Source of the DNA: CAYXDR01 sp046498185
GTDB taxonomy: Bacteria > Desulfobacterota > DSM-4660 > Desulfatiglandales > Desulfatiglandaceae
Reading direction: 5' to 3'
Assembly: GCA_046498185.1 (NCBI GenBank)
Contig: JAWOBE010000212.1
Coordinates: 1 to 10,255 of the forward strand
Length of the DNA: 10,255 nt
Part shown: piece after piece, positions 1 through 6,572 of the stretch
How positions within the stretch are numbered: position 1 is the first letter of the stretch
How the letters are laid out: every line of letters starts with the position of its first letter
Position numbers and translations under genes: made by a program
Notes under the pieces: model-generated
What the model was told of the DNA's origin: nothing
The model's database searches: none
Seen by the model: only the letters and a program-made list of their open reading frames with translations

Positions 1-198
1 GATGAAACATTCAATATAACAGGTGAGCCAGAAAAGAGTAGAGATATCGTTACGATTTTAGGCCTCCCAACCAATCAGATTTTTAATCTTGACGATACTT
101 CCTACTACTTCAGTCTACTCGGATTTTCAGAGGATGGTGGCAAAACGATAACAGATGAATTCCATCCCAGTATAGATGGGTTAAGCTTCCACAGGTAG
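1..198 (+). CDS. 3' end of an unidentified plus-strand gene, possibly truncated
   Basis: Frame 1 is open from the left edge to a TAG at 196-198 (65 codons, no start in the window). The translation looks protein-like: short polar stretches and beta-strand-like runs around LDDTSYYFSLLGFSEDGGKT (residues about 30-49). From memory this resembles the C-terminal beta strands of extracellular 'choice-of-anchor' type beta-sandwich domains, but I cannot verify it and assign no function. The last five or six codons are the antisense of the conserved end of the TspO gene on the other strand, so the natural C-terminus may have been lost at a junction near 177-182. The stretch is visibly more AT-rich than the TspO gene. 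No terminator is visible after the stop. The reading frame is fairly secure; the identity is weak. Confidence 0.45.
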   Translation, partial: DETFNITGEPEKSRDIVTILGLPTNQIFNLDDTSYYFSLLGFSEDGGKTITDEFHPSIDGLSFHR

Positions 199-659
199 AA
201 ATTGAGGGCGCAGGCATAGCCGACCCAGGCAAGATAGGGGACCAAAAGGAGGGCGGCGATGGTGCTCGTCCGCCGGAAGGAAAAAATCATGGCCAGCACG
301 AGAACCAGGAGAAGAAGGGCTTCCGCCAACGCGACGCCTCCCAGCCGCCAGGCGAAAAACAGCCATGTCCACAAGGCGTTCACGGCAAGTTGAACGATGT
401 ATAGCATGAGTGCCGGGGCCGCGATCCGTAAACCCCTTGCGCGCCAGACCAGCCATGCGGAAATGCCCATGGCGGCATAAAGAAAAGACCATACCGGGGC
501 GAACAGCCAGCCGGGAGGCGCCCAGGCGGGCCGCACCAGCTGGCTGAAAAAGGTGCCCGCATCGGTCGAGGCAATACCGCCGAGAGCGGCGGCGGAGAAA
601 GTCAGTAAAAGAAAGCCAACGAGGCCAAGGGCCTGCTTCACTACAGGCATGTGCGACAT
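105..659 (-). CDS. tspO: TspO/MBR family tryptophan-rich sensory membrane protein
   Basis: This is an integral membrane protein of the TspO/MBR (peripheral benzodiazepine receptor-like) family, which binds porphyrins and related ligands. Five hydrophobic segments span most of the chain. Family features seen: the RPAWAPPGWLFAPVW loop with W-A-P-P and a second Trp, then FLYAAMGISAWLVW; A-N-x-L-W-x-W in LAVNALWTWLFF; and PYLAWVGYACALNFYLWKLN near the end. The homologous part ends at about 177. The last ~23 residues, after KLNP, are atypical and antisense to the plus-strand frame at 1-198, which suggests the native stop was lost. I chose the ATG at 659; an in-frame TTG at 671 and an ATG at 650 are alternatives, and none has a convincing ribosome binding site. 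It follows fhs on the same strand but lies beyond fhs's terminator, so it is probably transcribed separately. Confidence 0.88.
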   Translation of the reverse strand: MSHMPVVKQALGLVGFLLLTFSAAALGGIASTDAGTFFSQLVRPAWAPPGWLFAPVWSFLYAAMGISAWLVWRARGLRIAAPALMLYIVQLAVNALWTWLFFAWRLGGVALAEALLLLVLVLAMIFSFRRTSTIAALLLVPYLAWVGYACALNFYLWKLNPSILGWNSSVIVLPPSSENPSRLK

Positions 660-765
660 AGCAGACACCAATGCGGGGTTGATGTTACGAATACGGCTTC
701 CATGAAAAAATTCCAGTAAAAAAATATTTGAAAACTTCCCCGGAATTCAGCCGGCGGTTGCCGTC

Positions 766-795
766 AACAAAAACAGGGCCCCTGCCGGGACCCTG
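766..795 (-). terminator. Intrinsic terminator downstream of fhs
   Basis: Read on the minus strand, CAGGG pairs with CCCTG and an inner CCC pairs with GGG across one mismatch (arms 774-782 and 787-795, loop 783-786). Five T residues (769-773) and a further T-rich stretch follow at once. It lies about 30 bases after the fhs stop codon, the expected place. The plus strand has only a weaker CTTTTGG tract on the other side, so the minus-strand direction is favoured. Confidence 0.82.
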
Positions 796-825
796 CTTTT
801 GGTTGCTTCATATCAAGATACAGGA

Positions 826-2589
826 TCAGAACAGGCCGGATACTTTGCCGGTGTTGACATCAACGTCCACCTTCCTGAAGGCCGGGTTGGATCCGGTTCC
901 CGGCATCAGGCTTATTGTTCCGGCACAGGGGCACAGGAACTTGGCGCCCGAATAAATCAAAACGTCCCTGATCGGAAGCCGCCAACCCTTGGGAACTCCC
1001 TTGAGTGTCGGGTCGTGGGTCAAGCTCAGGTGGGTTTTGACCATCATCGTGGTATAATCGTCATATTTTGAATCGGCTTCGAGCATCTTGGCCTTTTTCT
1101 CGGCATCAGGAGCCCAATCGACGCCGTCTGCTCCGTAAACTTCTTTGGCGATCCTATCAACCCGGTCACGGAGTTTCATCTCGGTCGGGTACAGGAATTT
1201 GAAGTCGTTCTTTTCATTACAAGCATCGATCACGGCATCGGCGAATTCCAGTGCGCCTTCGCCACCTTTCATCCAGTGCTGGCTCTCGGCGCAGCGGGCG
1301 CCTGCAGCTTCCGCGGCTTTCTTAACAACGGCCACTTCCGCATCGGTGTCGGTGTAGAACCTGTTCACACACACGACCGGGTTGATGCCGGCTTTGCGGA
1401 TAACGTTGATCATGTGGACCATGTTTTCGCAGCCCTTTTCCACCAATTCCAGGTTTTCCTTGGTGTACTCTTCAGGCATGGCTATTCCGGGAACCACCTT
1501 AGGCCCGCCGCCGTGCATCTTGAGCGCACGGATCGTGGAAGTGAGCACGGAGACATGGGGCTTCAGACCGCTGTAGCGGCATTTGACGTTCCAGAATTTT
1601 TCGAAGCCGATATCGGCGGCAAAGCCTGACTCGGTCACGTGGTAATCGAACATCTTGAGGCCGATACGGTCGGCGATGATGGAAGACTGGCCCACGGCGA
1701 TGTTTGCGAACGGCCCGGCATGCACCATACAGGGCTGGTATTCGGCGGTGCACATCAGCGTCGGGTTTATGGTGTTGCGCATCCACGCGGTCATCGCGTT
1801 TCCGACTTCGAGGTCACCGGTGGTGACCGGTTTGCCGCTCTTGTCGAAAGCGACCGTAATATTGTTGAGCTTCTCCCTCAGGTCGGCCAGGTCGCGTACA
1901 ATGGCGAGGATGGCCATACATTCGGAGCTGACGGCGATTCCGAACCTGGACTGCATCGTGAAGCCGTCCATGCGGCCTCCGAGGCCGATCACGATATTTC
2001 GGAGTGCCTGGGCGCAATAGTCCATGATCCAACCCATCTCGACGCGAGTGGGATCGATGTTGAGCCTGCGCATGCCGGTGAGCCGCTGGAGCTGTTCATC
2101 ATTGTAGTTTCGTTCGTGCTGCATACGGGAAGTCATCGCCACCATCGCAAGGTTATGTGCGTTCATGATGTCGTTGATATCACCGGTGAGCCCGAGCGAG
2201 AACTCGGTCATGGGGATCAGGAGTGAGTTTCCGCCTCCGGCCGCCGTGCCTTTTACGTTCATCGTCGGGCCGCCCGAAGGTTGCCGCAGACAACCGCCGA
2301 CGTTTACGCCACGCATGCCCAGGCCTTCCATGAGCCCGCAGGATGTTGTGCTTTTCCCTTCCCCCAGCGGGGTGGGTGTGATCGCCGTGACCTCAATGTA
2401 CTTGCCGTCCGGACGGTCCTTAAGCCGGTTCATGATTTTCAGGAAATCGAGCTTGGCAAGCCGCCCCATGGGAAGCATTTCTTCCTTTTCCAGACCCAAT
2501 TTTTCCTGCCATTCCTCCGGTGTCGGCATGTTTTTCTCGGCCGCCTCGGAGATTTGCCAATCCTTCATTTCGACTGCGTTATACGCCAT
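826..2589 (-). CDS. fhs: Formate--tetrahydrofolate ligase (10-formyl-THF synthetase)
   Basis: A cytoplasmic enzyme that makes 10-formyl-THF from formate, THF and ATP; it is the entry step of the methyl branch of the Wood-Ljungdahl pathway and also runs in reverse when acetate or C1 units are oxidised. The 587-residue chain carries the family P-loop TPTPLGEGKSTT (about residues 71-82) and the long conserved blocks QPSGGPTMNVKGTAAGGG, TGDINDIMNAHNL and EYQPCMVHAGPFANIAVGQSS. It is about 30 residues longer than the ~560 usual for acetogen enzymes, and its C-terminus reads CPCAGTISLMPGTGSNPA where the usual motif is MTMPGLPKxPA. Start: the ATG at 2589 is preceded 9 bases upstream by AAAGGAGG. An in-frame ATG at 2610 would place that Shine-Dalgarno inside the coding region, so it is not the start. 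No folD or metF neighbour is present. The gene has its own leader and terminator and is probably monocistronic. Confidence 0.97.
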   Translation of the reverse strand: MAYNAVEMKDWQISEAAEKNMPTPEEWQEKLGLEKEEMLPMGRLAKLDFLKIMNRLKDRPDGKYIEVTAITPTPLGEGKSTTSCGLMEGLGMRGVNVGGCLRQPSGGPTMNVKGTAAGGGNSLLIPMTEFSLGLTGDINDIMNAHNLAMVAMTSRMQHERNYNDEQLQRLTGMRRLNIDPTRVEMGWIMDYCAQALRNIVIGLGGRMDGFTMQSRFGIAVSSECMAILAIVRDLADLREKLNNITVAFDKSGKPVTTGDLEVGNAMTAWMRNTINPTLMCTAEYQPCMVHAGPFANIAVGQSSIIADRIGLKMFDYHVTESGFAADIGFEKFWNVKCRYSGLKPHVSVLTSTIRALKMHGGGPKVVPGIAMPEEYTKENLELVEKGCENMVHMINVIRKAGINPVVCVNRFYTDTDAEVAVVKKAAEAAGARCAESQHWMKGGEGALEFADAVIDACNEKNDFKFLYPTEMKLRDRVDRIAKEVYGADGVDWAPDAEKKAKMLEADSKYDDYTTMMVKTHLSLTHDPTLKGVPKGWRLPIRDVLIYSGAKFLCPCAGTISLMPGTGSNPAFRKVDVDVNTGKVSGLF

Positions 2590-2632
2590 CCTCACCAACC
2601 TCCTTTGCATTTAAGCAAATGTTAAACCCGTA

Positions 2633-2653
2633 CCCGGAAGCTCTCCTTCCGGG
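2633..2653 (-). repeat. Hairpin 1 in the fhs leader
   Basis: CCCGGAAG (2633-2640) and CTTCCGGG (2646-2653) form a perfect 8-bp stem with a 5-base loop, ending 44 bases before the fhs start codon. In the fhs transcript it would sit just upstream of the Shine-Dalgarno region. No T-tract follows on the minus strand, so a simple terminator is unlikely. Confidence 0.6.
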
Positions 2654-2685
2654 AGGGAGCCAATAGGAGCGGCGCGGTTTTAACT

Positions 2686-2703
2686 AGTTTCCATCCGGAA
2701 ACT
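2686..2703 (-). repeat. Hairpin 2 in the fhs leader
   Basis: AGTTTCC (2686-2692) and GGAAACT (2697-2703) form a perfect 7-bp stem with a 4-base loop. It shares the word TTTCCGGATGG (minus strand) with the neighbouring larger hairpin and is separated from it by only 4 bases, so the two could form alternative pairings. Confidence 0.55.
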
Positions 2704-2707
2704 TAGC

Positions 2708-2738
2708 CGTGCCCATCCGAAATTTCCGGATGGGCACG
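2708..2738 (-). repeat. Hairpin 3, a 12-bp perfect stem between the AOR-ThiS operon and fhs
   Basis: Arms 2708-2719 and 2727-2738 (core GTGCCCATCCG / CGGATGGGCAC) are perfectly complementary over 12 bp with a 7-base loop, AAATTTC on the plus strand. It is the strongest stem in the gap. It could end transcription of the upstream AOR-ThiS operon or form part of a structured fhs 5' leader. The lack of a following T-run on either strand argues against a classical intrinsic terminator. Confidence 0.65.
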
Positions 2739-2970
2739 AACTCCTGCCCGCGGGCCCTTTTTTTCCGGGGTTATAGCCCCCGCGTTTACTGCAGCATGAA
2801 CAAAATATCTTGACCGCCGGTTTTCTTCGCGTTGCCCGGATTGGATGTTCTTTGAAGGAACAACGGCAAGCGGTTTATCTCAAAGAAATATATAAAGGTT
2901 CCGCTACCACAAAAATGTCTGCACGTCAAGAAAAGCTGCGGCGTTCTGGAACTCCGATATAAGGCCGCTG

Positions 2971-3168
2971 TCAGCCTCCGGCCACCATCGGGATAAGAAA
3001 TATTTCTGATCCGTCGGGAACCGGAGTTGTGTCGAAGTCCGGTTGACATACGATTTTCCCGTCAATTTTAACCACGGCATAAGGGTATGGATCGCCAAGG
3101 TCCTCGAGAAGCCCGGAAATCGTCATGCCCTGTTTCCAGGGCATGCTTTTTCCCTGAACCTTTATCAT
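2971..3168 (-). CDS. ThiS/MoaD-family small sulfur carrier linked to AOR
   Basis: A 65-residue ubiquitin-like protein with short beta strands, a central AVVKIDGKIV strand, DGSEIFLIPMVAGG at the end and, diagnostically, a C-terminal Gly-Gly. In the ThiS/MoaD family the last glycine is adenylated and thiocarboxylated and donates sulfur to thiamine or to molybdopterin. The start ATG at 3166-3168 overlaps the AOR stop as ATGA, with AAAGG just upstream, so the two genes are translationally coupled. Longer in-frame starts up to 3267 would run through the AOR 3' end and encode an Arg-rich antisense-like tail, so I rejected them. Small MoaD-like genes beside tungsten AOR genes are a known arrangement. 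I infer a role in the tungsto-pyranopterin cofactor, not thiamine; no thi or moa gene is nearby. Confidence 0.85.
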   Translation of the reverse strand: MIKVQGKSMPWKQGMTISGLLEDLGDPYPYAVVKIDGKIVCQPDFDTTPVPDGSEIFLIPMVAGG

Positions 3169-5306
3169 CCTTTGATTCCATGGGATTCCAGTAACTCGAT
3201 GACCTCTGGAAAATCTATGCCGAGCCTTCTGGCGGTGGCCACGGTCGGAATGCCGTCTTCGGTCCATCCACGCCGCTCATAAACCGCATCTTTCAGCTTT
3301 TCGTAACGCTCTTCACGGAACTTTCTCAAAAGGGCGATTTTCTCATCCGTGCCTTTAGCGGTGATATCCACCCCGTGTTCTTCGGAGAGCTGTTTATCGT
3401 AGCGTTCGCTCCTGGATTCATATTCCGCTTCGGTCACAGGACCCACCGCCCGGTAGGGAAGCGAGTCGTGCTCCCGTCGGCCGAAGCCCATGCGAAGGTT
3501 GAAGATACGCTGGAAATTGTACACGGCTTCACTCATCGTTATGAGGTCGTCGGGGGATACTTTCCGGCCGGTTACAGATCTGAAAAACTCTGCGTACCAT
3601 TCCACATGTTTTATTACCTTTGCAGGTTCCTTGGTATCCTTGTTGTCCTCCGGCACGATGTCGTTCCACGGCAGCTTGCACAGGCCGCAAAGGCCGAACC
3701 ATGTCCTGAACATGGGAAACCAGTGAAGCGCCTCGGCCTTTTGTTCGAAGGTGGGCATGAAATTGTGAACCATATCCAGGAAAATCAGCCAGGCTTCATC
3801 ATGCTGAGGACCTTTCAGCGTAAGCCCGTAGCCTCCCTGCTGAGCAAGCGATTCCTTGGTCATATACTCGGAGAACTCGAGACCTTTTGATTCCATGCCG
3901 ATATCTTCAAGCACCGCCGGATCAACACCGTAATCCCGGGCGAATACTTCTTTCATCTTCCGGATGCCGCGTCCCACCACCGCGCCGAACCCTTCTCCCG
4001 CCGCCATTTGGTGCAGGCATTCGAGGGCCGCGATCCTGTTCCCGAACCGAAGGTCCAACCCTTTTGTGTGGGTGCGATCGATGAGCCCGGTCTCAAAGCA
4101 CTCCATGACAAAGGCCAGCCCGGTGCCGACCGATATGGTGTCCATGCCGTAGGTGTCGCAATAGAAGTTGATTTCGGTTACCGTATATGGATCGAAAATC
4201 CCGAGGTTAGAACCGCATCCGGCTATAGTTTCATATTCAGGGCCGTCCACGAAAACTTTTTTGCCGCGATAGGGGCCTGTCATTGGAACGAAATCCTTAA
4301 TTCCGTGCGAGCAGGCGACCGTGCATCCGATCCAGCACCCATCGAAGCCCTTGTCGAAAAGCCGGCGGTACATCTCCTGCCCCAGATTGAGGGCCTGGGG
4401 GTGGCTGCCGTACTGGAAGTTATGAACCGGCAGGCAATCGTATGCGTTCATAATGTCGACAATATGGGTGGTTCCAACTCTTGACATTTCGTTCTGCTTG
4501 GGGTCGAGCGCGACGATTTCCTGCGCGTGTTTTTTCGCGACAACTTTAAGGGCTTCTTCATCGGCCGGGTGGTTGGTTTTCATGGAAACCGAATCCCACC
4601 TGGCCACCAGGGCGCGCAAACCTTTGCCTGCGAACACGGTTCCTATGCCTCCCCTGCCGGCCTGTTTGTACCTGACCCTGCCTCTTCCGGAATCAAACCA
4701 GGAAAAATTCAGGCATCCTATGCGTGTATTGGAAGCACCGGGGCCGGTGGAAACCACCGATATATTTTTGGGTTTTCCTTTGCCGAAATGATCGGTCAGA
4801 ACGTTCGAAAGGTCATAGGCCTCCGCTGGAAGGCCGGGCATTTCCAGGATCTTTATGACGCCCTCTATGCCGTCCACGAGAACGACGATGTCTCCGGAAG
4901 CCTTGCCTGTAACAGCGAGGGCGTCAAAGCCGGAGAATTTCAGGTAAGGCCCGAAGTAGCCCCCCACGTTGGAATCCATGACCGAGCCGGTGGTTGGAGA
5001 TAAAGATGTCACGATGCTTTTTCCGGAGCCCGGATAGGTTGGAGTGCCTCCAAGCGGGCCGGAACCTATGCATATTGCATTTTCAGGATCATCCCAGCGG
5101 GTTGAAGGGTTTACTGCCTGCCAAAGCAGCCACAAATCGAAGCCTTTTCCTCCGACGAACACCTGTTTCATTTTTTCCGTTACGGGTTTAAATGAAACGG
5201 TCTTATCGGAAAGATCTACATGCAGGGTCTGCCCGGCATAACCTTTCTGGATCTCGGGAGGAGTATAATTCAAAGTTGCAATTTCTTTTTCCTGCAAGCT
5301 GGTCAT
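3165..5306 (-). CDS. aor: Aldehyde:ferredoxin oxidoreductase (tungsten AOR family)
   Basis: A 713-residue member of the AOR/FOR family, oxygen-sensitive tungsto-bis-pyranopterin enzymes with one [4Fe-4S] cluster that oxidise aldehydes to acids and reduce ferredoxin, in the cytoplasm. Features seen: an N-terminal cofactor domain with FVGGKGFDLWLLW (50-62), GSGPLGGTPTYPGSGK (81-96) and GRGGIGTVFAGKGLRALVAR (217-236); GPEYETIAGCGSNLGI (355-370); a cluster motif C324/C328/C332; and a distal ligand in FGLCGLCKLPW (C540, C543). The spacing CX3CX3C differs from the CX2CX3C of Pyrococcus AOR. The chain is about 100 residues longer than Pyrococcus AOR, with a charged C-terminal extension (about 610-713). 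Start ATG at 5306, with AAAGGAG 5 bases upstream. The ThiS-like gene overlaps its stop by 4 bases. Substrate unknown; related AOR-family proteins with other roles exist (for example benzoyl-CoA reductase subunit BamB), but nothing else from such a system is here. Confidence 0.93.
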   Translation of the reverse strand: MTSLQEKEIATLNYTPPEIQKGYAGQTLHVDLSDKTVSFKPVTEKMKQVFVGGKGFDLWLLWQAVNPSTRWDDPENAICIGSGPLGGTPTYPGSGKSIVTSLSPTTGSVMDSNVGGYFGPYLKFSGFDALAVTGKASGDIVVLVDGIEGVIKILEMPGLPAEAYDLSNVLTDHFGKGKPKNISVVSTGPGASNTRIGCLNFSWFDSGRGRVRYKQAGRGGIGTVFAGKGLRALVARWDSVSMKTNHPADEEALKVVAKKHAQEIVALDPKQNEMSRVGTTHIVDIMNAYDCLPVHNFQYGSHPQALNLGQEMYRRLFDKGFDGCWIGCTVACSHGIKDFVPMTGPYRGKKVFVDGPEYETIAGCGSNLGIFDPYTVTEINFYCDTYGMDTISVGTGLAFVMECFETGLIDRTHTKGLDLRFGNRIAALECLHQMAAGEGFGAVVGRGIRKMKEVFARDYGVDPAVLEDIGMESKGLEFSEYMTKESLAQQGGYGLTLKGPQHDEAWLIFLDMVHNFMPTFEQKAEALHWFPMFRTWFGLCGLCKLPWNDIVPEDNKDTKEPAKVIKHVEWYAEFFRSVTGRKVSPDDLITMSEAVYNFQRIFNLRMGFGRREHDSLPYRAVGPVTEAEYESRSERYDKQLSEEHGVDITAKGTDEKIALLRKFREERYEKLKDAVYERRGWTEDGIPTVATARRLGIDFPEVIELLESHGIKG

Positions 5307-5341
5307 GGCGTCTCCTTTCAGTCTGATTGCTTGTTTCGCAT

Positions 5342-5358
5342 CCTTATTTTTAATAAGG
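5342..5358 (-). promoter_or_regulatory. Perfect palindrome in the AOR leader
   Basis: CCTTATT-TTT-AATAAGG is a 17-base perfect inverted repeat with 7-bp arms, centred about 44 bases upstream of the AOR start codon. It could be a repressor or activator site, or a hairpin in the AOR 5' UTR. It does not match the FadR-type palindrome near the GntR gene. I cannot assign a binding protein. Confidence 0.45.
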
Positions 5359-5363
5359 CTGTG

Positions 5364-5397
5364 AATATAATCAACTGTTCCATTATTATTTTGTCAA
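5364..5397 (-). promoter_or_regulatory. Possible promoter for the AOR-ThiS genes
   Basis: On the minus strand a perfect -35 TTGACA (5392-5397) is followed after 17 bases by TTGATT (5369-5374), a poor -10, and after 22 bases by TATATT (5364-5369), a good hexamer at poor spacing. The match is partial, but the 111-base gap before AOR, a terminator-like stem after the DAO gene and the AT-rich context make a separate promoter plausible. Confidence 0.35.
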
Positions 5398-5421
5398 CAA
5401 AAATCAACCTTCGGTGGTTAA
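5398..5421 (-). terminator. Weak terminator-like stem at the end of the DAO-family gene
   Basis: TTAACC and GGTTGA (one G-T pair) flank a 6-base loop at 5404-5421, overlapping the stop codon of the DAO-family gene. TTTTTGTT follows on the minus strand. The stem is short, so it would end transcription only partly. Its T-tract runs directly into the putative AOR -35. Confidence 0.3.
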
Positions 5422-6572
5422 GTAAACAGCTCGTGTCCGGAGAAATCCCTGTCCGGAGAAAAACTGCGAAGCACGACTTCGTCTTCACTCGAAACCTTTC
5501 CGGCCATCAGCCTGTAAAAGGCCTCCCCGAGTCCCGGACCCAGCATGAATCCCTGCCCGCACATGCCGGCAGCCACAAAATAATTTTCAAGCTCTCCCGT
5601 TTTTCCGAAGATGGGGAAGCCGTCCGGGGTCATGGGGTAAAGGCCCCGCCACGTGCGGCGTATCTTGAGTGGGGCGATCATCGGCATAAGCCCGGTCATT
5701 CTTTTTGTAATCCTGGGAAGGAATCCCGAAGTGGAGCGATAATCCGTTCCCCAGATGGGGGGATCGGGTGTCAGGCAAGCCATTACGTGTCCTTCCCGGT
5801 TCTGGTAAAAATAAAAATTTTTGGAGCCGGGGACAGGTCGCATGTCTACGATCATCGGTCCGATGAAAGGGGCCACCGGTTCCGTGACAAGGGCCTCGTG
5901 ACAGTCGGGTTTTACGTGGATGTCCACGCCGATCATTCGGGAGACCTCTCGTGCCGCGGCGCCTGCTGCATTAAGCACAGCCCCACAGCCGATTGTTCGC
6001 TGGTTCGTGCGCACTGAAGAGATTGTCCCGCCTTTGGTCACGAAACCCTCGACTTTTTCATTAAACACAAAGCGGGCTCCTGCCGCAACCGCTTTCCTGT
6101 ATGCGGAAGCCATAAACAACAGAGGCGAAGCCGAGCCGTCACCCTGAGCGTAAATCGCGCCTCTCAGGCCCTGCATTTTAATCCCCGGGACCAATGATCG
6201 GTAGTCTTCCGGCGTTATCCACCGCACATCGGCGCCGGTGCCGGCTTGAAGGGCCATGGCGCTTTTGAGGACTTTTTCTTCTTGTTCGCGGTAAGCGGGA
6301 TATGAATAGCCGTTTTTGGACCAGAGGATGTCGTCCCCGGTTTCTTCGAACCATCCGGAGAATATCTGAATGCTTCGGGTGCATACAATCATTTTCCCTC
6401 TGTCCGAATGGGTTGCCCTGACTCCTCCAATGGCTTTTTTATTTTCCCCCTGGCCCGGGGAGGAATGAGAATCTACAACAAGGACGGATATTCCGGCTCT
6501 TGCGCAGGCCAGAGCGGCGGGCACGCCCACGGAGCCTGCACCGACGATTACCAGATCATAGGTTGAACTCAT
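5418..6572 (-). CDS. FAD-dependent oxidoreductase, DAO family (D-imino/amino acid dehydrogenase beta-type subunit)
   Basis: A 384-residue FAD flavoprotein of the D-amino-acid oxidase fold, like the beta subunits of heterooligomeric sarcosine oxidase, HcnC and D-hydroxyproline dehydrogenase. Seen: the dinucleotide motif GAGSVG (11-16) closed by VLVVDS with Asp34; a GGVRATHSD segment near residue 50; and a C-terminal FAD block RGLYPMTPDGFPIFG followed by AAGMCGQGFMLGPGLGE (about 309-350). No signal peptide. The length is normal for the family. The start ATG overlaps the stop of the fused dehydrogenase gene as ATGA and has GGAGG 7 bases upstream, so the two are very probably made in equal amounts and form one complex. 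Inferred role: it removes hydride from the C-N bond of a D-imino acid (D-proline or cis-4-hydroxy-D-proline) or a secondary amine and passes electrons to the partner. The substrate is not determined by sequence. Confidence 0.9.
   Translation of the reverse strand: MSSTYDLVIVGAGSVGVPAALACARAGISVLVVDSHSSPGQGENKKAIGGVRATHSDRGKMIVCTRSIQIFSGWFEETGDDILWSKNGYSYPAYREQEEKVLKSAMALQAGTGADVRWITPEDYRSLVPGIKMQGLRGAIYAQGDGSASPLLFMASAYRKAVAAGARFVFNEKVEGFVTKGGTISSVRTNQRTIGCGAVLNAAGAAAREVSRMIGVDIHVKPDCHEALVTEPVAPFIGPMIVDMRPVPGSKNFYFYQNREGHVMACLTPDPPIWGTDYRSTSGFLPRITKRMTGLMPMIAPLKIRRTWRGLYPMTPDGFPIFGKTGELENYFVAAGMCGQGFMLGPGLGEAFYRLMAGKVSSEDEVVLRSFSPDRDFSGHELFT

Larger units (their letters stand above)
2590..2970. 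other. Intergenic gap between the AOR-ThiS operon and fhs; hairpin-rich leader
   Basis: In these 381 bases I find no convincing gene; a minus-strand open frame at 2786-3049 has no family resemblance and overlaps the ThiS-like gene out of frame. The half next to fhs carries three good inverted repeats in a row (listed separately). A weaker one lies at 2846-2862 (TGTTCTT/AGGAACA with one wobble). Around 2746-2785 there are GC-rich self-complementary blocks on either side of a seven-T run read on the plus strand. I see no clean -35/-10 pair for fhs and no textbook T-tailed terminator for the AOR-ThiS operon. The gap must hold both functions, but only structure is visible. Confidence 0.6.

Noticed and set aside
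1639..2226. Long plus-strand frame (195 codons) opposite fhs
   Set aside because: Its codons mirror the strongly conserved fhs frame; the His/Gly/Val-rich composition is typical of an antisense shadow.
2590..2610. Extended fhs start at the ATG at 2610
   Set aside because: It would put the strong AAAGGAGG ribosome binding site within the first codons; the ATG at 2589 has correct spacing to it.
2746..2764. Plus-strand terminator GCCCGCGGGCCC followed by seven T
   Set aside because: The palindrome leaves almost no loop, and no plus-strand gene lies upstream that needs termination.
2786..3049. 87-codon minus-strand frame in the gap downstream of the ThiS-like gene
   Set aside because: No recognisable motif, no ribosome binding site noted, low-quality composition and partial overlap with the ThiS-like gene in another frame.
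3169..3267. Extended N-terminus for the ThiS-like protein
   Set aside because: The added residues are the out-of-frame AOR 3' end and are Arg/His-rich with no family match; the ATGA overlap start fits the family length.
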